A DNA stretch of 10,584 nucleotides, from NCBI GenBank assembly GCA_030149115.1, contig JASBSE010000135.1:1-10584 (forward strand). The letters are read 5' to 3'. This document shows positions 6,263 through 10,584 of the stretch, piece by piece. The DNA comes from Winogradskyella sp. Its GTDB lineage: Bacteria; Bacteroidota; Bacteroidia; Flavobacteriales; Flavobacteriaceae. The position numbers and the translations under genes were made by a program. The notes under the pieces were generated by a model. The model did no database searches, was not told where the DNA came from, and saw nothing but the letters and a program-made list of their open reading frames with translations. How positions within the stretch are numbered: the stretch's first letter is position 1; each line of letters starts with the position of its first letter.

Positions 6263-7555
6263 ATGCCAATTTCAGCCAACGACCCAAATAGAACATCGTG
6301 GTTATACGTTAATAAGTACTCTGACTTCCCTATTCAGAATATCCCATTTGGTGTGTTTTTAACCAGAGAAGACATTATTACCATAGGGACTCGTATTGGA
6401 GACACAGCTATAGACCTTGGTGCTTTACATCAGTTGGGGTATTTTGATGGTATTCCTCTTACAGATGATATTTTCCTTCAAGATTCTTTAAACGATTTCA
6501 TAGCAGATGGCCGAAAAACATGGCGTGCTGTACGTAATCGTGTTGCTGAAATTTTTGATTCTAATAACGAAACACTAAAAAATAATACCAAGCACAAAGA
6601 GATCATTTGCTTCAGGCTAGATGAAATTGAAATGCAAATGCCTGTGCATGTTGGTGATTATACAGATTTTTATTCAAGCAAAGAGCATGCTACCAATGTA
6701 GGTTCTATGTTTAGAGATCCAGATAATGCACTTTTACCTAATTGGCTACACATTCCGGTTGGGTATCATGGTCGCAGTTCATCTATTGTTACAACCCATA
6801 TACCAATACACAGACCTCAAGGACAAACCATGCCTGAAGGTGCAGACAAACCTGTTTTTGGACCAAGTAAATTGGTAGATTTTGAATTAGAAATGGCATT
6901 TATTACTACAGATGCTAATGATCTTGGAGAGCCAATTCCAATTGAAGAAGCTGAAGAATATATCTTTGGATTAGTCGTTTTTAATGATTGGTCAGCGAGA
7001 GATATTCAAAAATGGGAGTATGTACCCTTAGGACCTTTCTTAGCTAAGAATTTTGCATCGTCCATGTCACCATGGATTGTAACACTCGACGCTTTAGAAC
7101 CTTTTAGAGTGGCAAGTCCAAAGCAAAACCCTGAACCATTACCTTATTTAAAAACAAAAGGAAAGCATAGTTTTGATATTAATTTAGAAGCCAGTATTAT
7201 TCCTAAAGGCGGAAAAGAAACTACAGTTTGTAAAACAAACTTTAAATACATGTACTGGAACATGGCGCAACAATTAGCACATCATACAATTAATGGTTGT
7301 CCTGTAAATGCTGGAGATATGATGGGTAGTGGTACCATTTCTGGTCCAACAGAAGACTCTTACGGTTCCATGCTAGAGTTAACATGGAAAGGTACTAAGC
7401 CTGTGAAATTAAAAGATGGTACTGAGCGTAAATTTATAAACGATTACGACACAGTGGTAATGCGAGGCTATTGCGAAAACGAAGATGTACGTATTGGTTT
7501 TGGTCAAGTAAAAACACAATTACTGCCTGTTTTTAATCCTAAAAAGAAAAAATAA
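6263..7555 (+). CDS. fahA: Fumarylacetoacetase
   Basis: Catalyses the last step of tyrosine/homogentisate breakdown: 4-fumarylacetoacetate is hydrolysed to fumarate and acetoacetate in the cytoplasm. The 430-residue length suits the eukaryote-like two-domain form. The N-terminal SH3-like domain spans about 10-115; the catalytic domain follows. Aligned from memory with mouse FAH at a constant offset of +9, the active site is complete: metal ligands Asp135, Glu208, Glu210 and Asp242; catalytic His142 in HATNVG; Tyr137, Gln249 and Lys262; Thr358 (GTISG) and Glu372 (SMLELTW). NDWSARDIQKWEYVPLGPF is a signature stretch. No other tyrosine-degradation gene (hmgA, hpd) is in the window, so the gene is detached from its pathway partners here. 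The nearest neighbour, glyA, has no direct pathway link. Confidence 0.97.
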   Translation: MPISANDPNRTSWLYVNKYSDFPIQNIPFGVFLTREDIITIGTRIGDTAIDLGALHQLGYFDGIPLTDDIFLQDSLNDFIADGRKTWRAVRNRVAEIFDSNNETLKNNTKHKEIICFRLDEIEMQMPVHVGDYTDFYSSKEHATNVGSMFRDPDNALLPNWLHIPVGYHGRSSSIVTTHIPIHRPQGQTMPEGADKPVFGPSKLVDFELEMAFITTDANDLGEPIPIEEAEEYIFGLVVFNDWSARDIQKWEYVPLGPFLAKNFASSMSPWIVTLDALEPFRVASPKQNPEPLPYLKTKGKHSFDINLEASIIPKGGKETTVCKTNFKYMYWNMAQQLAHHTINGCPVNAGDMMGSGTISGPTEDSYGSMLELTWKGTKPVKLKDGTERKFINDYDTVVMRGYCENEDVRIGFGQVKTQLLPVFNPKKKK

Positions 7556-7579
7556 AATTTAATTACATACACATTACCG

Positions 7580-7611
7580 TAAAGCGCTATTAATTAGCGC
7601 TTTATTTTTTT
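7580..7611 (+). terminator. Rho-independent terminator after fahA
   Basis: TAAAGCGCTA (7580-7589) pairs perfectly with TAGCGCTTTA (7595-7604) across a 5-base loop, followed by seven T (7605-7611). The GCGC core makes this a strong intrinsic terminator 25 bases after the fahA stop. Confidence 0.9.
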
Positions 7612-7620
7612 GGCACGAAG

Positions 7621-7646
7621 ATTGGTTTATACTTTGTATAACCAAT
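7621..7646. promoter_or_regulatory. Inverted repeat overlapping the lipoprotein promoter, possible operator
   Basis: ATTGGTT-T-ATAC (7621-7632) and GTATAACCAAT (7636-7646) form 11-bp arms, perfect except for one bulged T, around a 3-base centre. The repeat contains TATACTTTG (7628-7636), a degenerate -7 element, with a TTG at 7610-7612, somewhat too close. It ends 13 bases before the ATG at 7660. It could be an operator for a dimeric regulator or a hairpin at the 5' end of the transcript. There is no T-run after it, so it is not a terminator. Confidence 0.5.
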
Positions 7647-7659
7647 AAAATACAAGATT

Positions 7660-8841
7660 ATGAAACGATTTTTACTATGTACAGTCCTTGTTTCGGTACT
7701 CGTATCTTGTAGTGCCAAAAAACAAATTGAAGAAGCCATCAGTCATGGCAACTATGACCAAGCCATTTCTGAAGCATTAAGAAAATTAGAAAACAACAAA
7801 GACAAAAAGCGTAAGCAACATTATGTAATCATGCTAAAAGAAGCTTACGATAAAGTCTTAACAGAAGATTTGGCACAAATTGAACATCTAAAAAAAGATG
7901 GCAATCCTGAGTTATACAAAACTATTTATGAAAGTTATGCTGATTTAGAAGCTAGGCAAAATGCCATAAAGCATGTAATACCTCTAAAAATAAATGGTAA
8001 AACCATAAGCTTTACATTTAACGATTATAGTAACGAGCTGGTTGAATACAGATATAAAACCTCAGACTATTTGATGGATAAAGGTCTTGATTTGTTAGAT
8101 ACTGAAGACAAGTTCAATGCACGTGAGGCGTATACCCTTTTTGATTATATAGATAGCATTAACCCAAATTTTGAAGATGTTAGAGACTTAATGCAGGAAG
8201 CACATATTAAAGGTATGGATTATGTACATGTGTCTATTTTAAATGAAACGCATCAAATTATCCCACAACGTTTAGAGGCTGAACTTTTAGATTTTAACAC
8301 CTATGGTCTAAACCAATTCTGGACAACATACCATGCCATTGCAGACAACACTATAGATTATGATTTTGCTATGGAACTGCAATTAAAAAGAATCAACATA
8401 TCTCCAGAACGTGTTAATGAGAGACAGTTGTTAAGAGAAAAGCAAATTGTCGATGGTTGGGAATACCTTTTGGATGATAATGGTAATGTAGCCAAAGACA
8501 GCTTAGGCAATGACATTAAAGTTGATAAAATTGTAAATGTTAGAGCTAGGTTCTTTGAGGTATTACAAACCAAATCATCTCAGGTTATTGCAGATGTGGT
8601 TTACAAAGATTTAAAACAGAATCAGGTTATTGATGCCTTTACCGTAGATAGCGGATATACATTTGAAAATGTCTTTGGACGTTTTAAAGGAGATAGAAGA
8701 GCGCTTAACAGAGACGATGTCAACTTATTAAGACAAAGACAATTAAGTTTTCCAAGTGATGAACAAATGGTCTATGACTCTGGCGAAGACTTAAAACTTA
8801 AACTAAAAAATATTATTAGTTCTTATAGATTGAATAGTTAA
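7660..8841 (+). CDS. Conserved-type lipoprotein of unknown function
   Basis: I do not recognise this 393-residue protein as a named family. Residues 1-17 form a lipoprotein signal with lipobox LVSC (Cys17). Residues about 20-100 are helical, with a TPR-like unit (AISHGNYDQAISEALRKL, 26-43) and a long charged stretch that could form a coiled coil. Residues 108-120 (PLKINGKTISFTF) and about 265-340 are predicted beta-rich; DGWEYLLDDNGNVAKDSLGN (265-284) looks like an exposed Asp/Asn/Gly loop, followed by strands VNVRARFFEVLQ and VIADVVYKD. It is probably anchored in a membrane facing the periplasm and may be a scaffold or assembly protein, though nothing shows an activity. A terminator lies on either side, so it is a single-gene unit, possibly controlled by the inverted repeat just upstream. 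Confidence 0.8.
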   Translation: MKRFLLCTVLVSVLVSCSAKKQIEEAISHGNYDQAISEALRKLENNKDKKRKQHYVIMLKEAYDKVLTEDLAQIEHLKKDGNPELYKTIYESYADLEARQNAIKHVIPLKINGKTISFTFNDYSNELVEYRYKTSDYLMDKGLDLLDTEDKFNAREAYTLFDYIDSINPNFEDVRDLMQEAHIKGMDYVHVSILNETHQIIPQRLEAELLDFNTYGLNQFWTTYHAIADNTIDYDFAMELQLKRINISPERVNERQLLREKQIVDGWEYLLDDNGNVAKDSLGNDIKVDKIVNVRARFFEVLQTKSSQVIADVVYKDLKQNQVIDAFTVDSGYTFENVFGRFKGDRRALNRDDVNLLRQRQLSFPSDEQMVYDSGEDLKLKLKNIISSYRLNS

Positions 8842-8844
8842 AAA

Positions 8845-8877
8845 AAGAAAACCTCTCAAAATTTGAGAGGTTTTCTT
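8845..8877. terminator. Bidirectional terminator between convergent genes
   Basis: AAGAAAACCTCTCA (8845-8858) pairs with TGAGAGGTTTTCTT (8864-8877), a perfect 14-bp stem with a 5-base loop. The GAGAGG core is followed by TTTTCTT on the plus strand, and the A-run at 8841-8846 gives a T-run on the minus strand. It can end both the lipoprotein transcript and the HAEPLYID transcript. Confidence 0.88.
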
Positions 8878-8925
8878 ATGCAAATATATTGACCAATCAT
8901 CTTATTAGTAACAAACAAGTATTCT

Positions 8926-9777
8926 CTAATGACTTGGTTCCCATATTAATCGTAAGAAAGAACTCAACCTTTCATTTTCTCTACTAACAGGAATACCAGC
9001 CACAATACCAATCATTAAATTATCTGCAATACTTACTCTCATTTGAGGTCGCATTGTCATGTCAAAGTCGTCCGTATCAAAAGTCTTGTTAAACTCAATT
9101 CCTATAAAGTTCCTCGTTCCTGAAATCATATAATGAAAACTTGTATTGATATCATAACTTGTATGAAACTTATTTGAACTAAAATTCTGTTCAATCATTG
9201 GCCCAGTATAAACTAATGAATGAAAATTATTTCCCCAGCGTTTAGCTACAACCAAAAAAGGATTGTAAATATTCCCTTTAATAAATGGCTCGCCAAAATC
9301 TCTAAAATTCGAAAGTTCAAACTCATTAATATATCCAACTGCCATAGAAGTAGCCATGGCTTCATTTACATAAAACGACCACTGAGCTGCAATCTTTATA
9401 CTATTTAATCTATTGGACGGAGTCAAATTATTAGGAGTTCCATTTGTAGGAGAATAAAAAGTAAATGGAAGTTCTACTTCTAAACCCAATCTATCAATAG
9501 GTGCCCATTCATATTCTATAAGGGCTTCATAAGAGTCGTATTCTAGGTTGTCCGTTAAGCCCAATCCTATGTTCCATTCCCTTTCTCCTTTTCTAGCACC
9601 CAAATCACGGATTAAATCTATATATAAAGGTTCTGCATGAAAAACTTTAGCTGGTAACGTTTCATTTTTATTTTTTTCGGTATTTAAACTATCCTTTTCG
9701 GCACCCAATGTTTGGGCATAAGTATTTTGAAATGATGCCAATAGTACAATTAGCACCAATAATTTTTTGATGTACAT
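8926..9777 (-). CDS. HAEPLYID family protein, predicted outer-membrane beta-barrel
   Basis: A 283-residue exported protein. Residues 1-21 are a signal peptide with a TYA/QT cleavage site. After a short polar linker comes the motif FHAEPLYIDLIRDLGARKGE (46-65), which gives the family the name I remember from Bacteroidota annotation. From there to the end there are alternating, aromatic-rich strands (WNIGLGLTDNLEYDSYEALIEYEWAPI, LGLEVELPFTFY, IKIAAQWSFYVNE, SMAVGYINEFEL, NFHSLVYTGPMIEQNF, MRVSIADNLMIGIVAGIPV), with the C-terminal SSFLRLIWEPS fitting the last strand of a barrel. This is consistent with a roughly 10-12-stranded outer-membrane barrel, but that is inference. No biochemical role is known to me. 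It is the last gene of the minus-strand block, 83 bases after the 128-residue protein, and is closed by the bidirectional terminator. Confidence 0.85.
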   Translation of the reverse strand: MYIKKLLVLIVLLASFQNTYAQTLGAEKDSLNTEKNKNETLPAKVFHAEPLYIDLIRDLGARKGEREWNIGLGLTDNLEYDSYEALIEYEWAPIDRLGLEVELPFTFYSPTNGTPNNLTPSNRLNSIKIAAQWSFYVNEAMATSMAVGYINEFELSNFRDFGEPFIKGNIYNPFLVVAKRWGNNFHSLVYTGPMIEQNFSSNKFHTSYDINTSFHYMISGTRNFIGIEFNKTFDTDDFDMTMRPQMRVSIADNLMIGIVAGIPVSRENERLSSFLRLIWEPSH

Positions 9778-9806
9778 TTTTAATTTATTTTAAAGTATAT
9801 AGTATT

Positions 9807-9838
9807 GCCCTGTCATTTTCCTAAGAAGGATACAGGGT
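9807..9838 (-). other. Structured spacer hairpin before the HAEPLYID gene
   Basis: CCCTGT (9808-9813) can pair with ACAGGG (9832-9837), and within it TCCT (9819-9822) pairs with AGGA (9827-9830) across a 4-base loop. On the minus-strand RNA this two-part stem lies between the 128-residue gene and the HAEPLYID start. No T-run follows, so it is more likely an mRNA processing or stability element, or part of a leader, than a terminator. Confidence 0.4.
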
Positions 9839-9860
9839 AAAATAAAGTCCTAAAAACAAA

Positions 9861-10247
9861 TTAAAACTTAGGTGGAGGACCGACTATTTCCTTGAAGCCA
9901 TTTGTTAATGCAAATTCAAATTCTGGAAAAGTCTTTTTATGTTTGAAGTAAAAATTATTTAAAAAACTCTCTTCGTTACTCGCATAAACCAAAAAATCTA
10001 TTTTCACATTTTTTTTAGTGTTATGATCCTCTCTATCTGGGTCATCATATTCTTTTATAGCATCTTCAAAACCTAAAACCTTTTCTAAAATAATTTCTAT
10101 AATACTTTCTTGATCATTAAATGATAAATCCTCAGGCAGATAATTAGGGCTTAAGTCTGCAGTATCTACACTAATATTCAATAGGTAAAGACCCATTAGC
10201 GCCCAAAGAAATTTAGTAAAAAAGCTATGTCGAAGTCTATTTGCCAC
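9861..10247 (-). CDS. Small membrane-anchored or exported protein upstream of the HAEPLYID gene
   Basis: A 128-residue protein with no family I can name. Residues 11-26 (TKFLWALMGLYLLNIS) are hydrophobic after a basic start (RLRH, Lys12), so they act as a signal peptide or N-terminal anchor, with a possible cleavage site after VDTA (27-30). The rest is acidic and soluble: SFNDQESIIEIILEKVLGFEDAIKEYDD (42-69), then a KKNVKIDFLVYA strand (78-89), and a conspicuous PPPKF ending. The start is GTG at 10247; upstream in the same frame are only GCA, TGT and TAT before a TAA stop at 10257-10259, so no ATG is available. It precedes the HAEPLYID gene in the same orientation, and the two probably act together at the envelope (inferred from order only). 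Confidence 0.75.
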   Translation of the reverse strand: MANRLRHSFFTKFLWALMGLYLLNISVDTADLSPNYLPEDLSFNDQESIIEIILEKVLGFEDAIKEYDDPDREDHNTKKNVKIDFLVYASNEESFLNNFYFKHKKTFPEFEFALTNGFKEIVGPPPKF

Positions 10248-10256
10248 TGCACAATA

Positions 10257-10376
10257 TTAATGCTCTTTTTTCGATTTATAAAACAAACTGTTCCTAATAA
10301 AATTATAAAATATGAAGGCGAAGACTAAAAAGCAGGTAATAAAAAAAAACCTAAAAATTGAGAAGCTTTTAAACAT
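10257..10376 (-). CDS. Possible 39-residue single-span membrane peptide
   Basis: Starting at ATG 10376, the reading frame encodes a short basic start, a very hydrophobic span (IFRFFFITCFLVFAFIFYNFI) and a charged tail ending KSKKEH. The frame continues open further upstream to 10493, but that part overlaps the CAP-domain gene in another frame and is not coding. The stop lies in the same frame as the following 128-residue gene, 9 bases before its GTG. An AT-rich stretch can by chance look like a hydrophobic peptide, so this is tentative. No family is recognised. Confidence 0.4.
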   Translation of the reverse strand: MFKSFSIFRFFFITCFLVFAFIFYNFIRNSLFYKSKKEH

Positions 10377-10417
10377 GATGTTTATTGTTAAAATATTGGA
10401 ACTATTACAATTTTTCC

Positions 10418-10584
10418 TTAATCCATAGCAAAGTTTTGAATATAAGTGTACATACTGTTTCCTTCGTACCCATAACAACCAACATATTCCCAATTTGGAT
10501 TTAGCATATTATAACGATGACCTCTGCTACTAATTCCAGCATCTATCAATAATTGAATTACCAAAACCCTTGCATTTTTTCTTC
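10418..10584 (-). CDS. CAP (SCP/PR1) domain protein, C-terminal fragment
   Basis: The gene enters from the right edge, so only its last 54 residues and TAA stop (10420-10418) are visible. The fragment reads VLVIQLLIDAGISSRGHRYN, then MLNPNWEYVGCYGYEGN, then MYTYIQNFAMD. The GHR-x-N-x-LNPNW-x-x-VG core followed by a Y-x-x-QNFA ending is the CAP-superfamily signature (CAP motifs 1 and 2 region); the His of GHR is one of the pair that lines the CAP cavity. The other conserved His/Glu and any signal peptide lie outside the window. Bacterial CAP proteins are usually secreted and of unclear function. It stops 41 bases before the small membrane ORF and could head the same transcript as the HAEPLYID gene. 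Confidence 0.8.
   Translation of the reverse strand, partial: RKNARVLVIQLLIDAGISSRGHRYNMLNPNWEYVGCYGYEGNSMYTYIQNFAMD

Noticed and set aside
4876..7555. glyA and fahA as a tyrosine-degradation operon
   Set aside because: They are divergent, each has its own promoter, and no hmgA, hpd or other pathway gene is present.
8358..8573. Minus-strand ORF inside the unknown lipoprotein gene
   Set aside because: Antisense to a full-length gene with a clear lipobox; Ser/Leu-rich translation typical of an antisense frame.
9220..9408. Plus-strand ORF inside the HAEPLYID gene
   Set aside because: Antisense to the barrel strands of the minus-strand gene, no promoter or recognisable domain.
10377..10493. 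Extension of the 39-residue membrane ORF to an ATG at 10493 (78 residues)
   Set aside because: This part overlaps the CAP-domain coding sequence in a different frame and has a Cys/Trp/Arg-rich, unstructured composition; the CAP frame shows clear family signatures.

Overview
The window looks like a chromosomal segment from a member of the Flavobacteriaceae (Bacteroidota). The DNA is AT-rich, Shine-Dalgarno sequences are weak or absent, and there are exact matches to the Bacteroidota promoter consensus (TTG at -33, TAnnTTTG at -7). Several proteins are typical of that group: lipoproteins with short lipoboxes, a carboxypeptidase-regulatory-like domain protein, a DIGAYE-ending beta-helix protein and a HAEPLYID-motif protein. 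Nothing here is mobile: there is no transposase, integrase, phage gene, CRISPR array or tRNA.

Layout. At the left edge, on the minus strand, lie the 5' half of what looks like the SRP RNA (ffs) and its consensus promoter, firing out of the window. Plus-strand genes then run from 136 to 4820: a glutaminyl-peptide cyclotransferase lipoprotein, a hotdog thioesterase that must start at TTG, a secreted protein with a carboxypeptidase-regulatory-like domain, a right-handed beta-helix lipoprotein, and a SAM-dependent methyltransferase. A hairpin that resembles a dispersed Bacteroidota repeat ends this block and faces the end of glyA. glyA (serine hydroxymethyltransferase, minus) and fahA (fumarylacetoacetase, plus) are divergent across a 112-bp gap that holds a promoter for each. 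A strong terminator follows fahA. Next comes an unrecognised lipoprotein (7660-8841) whose promoter region contains a near-perfect inverted repeat. A 14-bp bidirectional terminator separates it from the final minus-strand block.

That last block reads right to left: the C-terminal end of a CAP/SCP-domain protein (cut by the window edge), a possible 39-residue membrane peptide, a 128-residue membrane-anchored or exported protein starting at GTG, and a HAEPLYID-family predicted outer-membrane beta-barrel protein.

How the genes fit together. glyA (one-carbon and glycine/serine metabolism) and fahA (last step of tyrosine/homogentisate degradation) are core metabolism. Most of the rest is cell-envelope biology: at least six products carry export signals or lipoboxes and have no established role. 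The least described part is the right-hand minus-strand block, where the HAEPLYID barrel and the 128-residue protein look like a functional pair. I see no defence system, biosynthetic cluster or mobile island.
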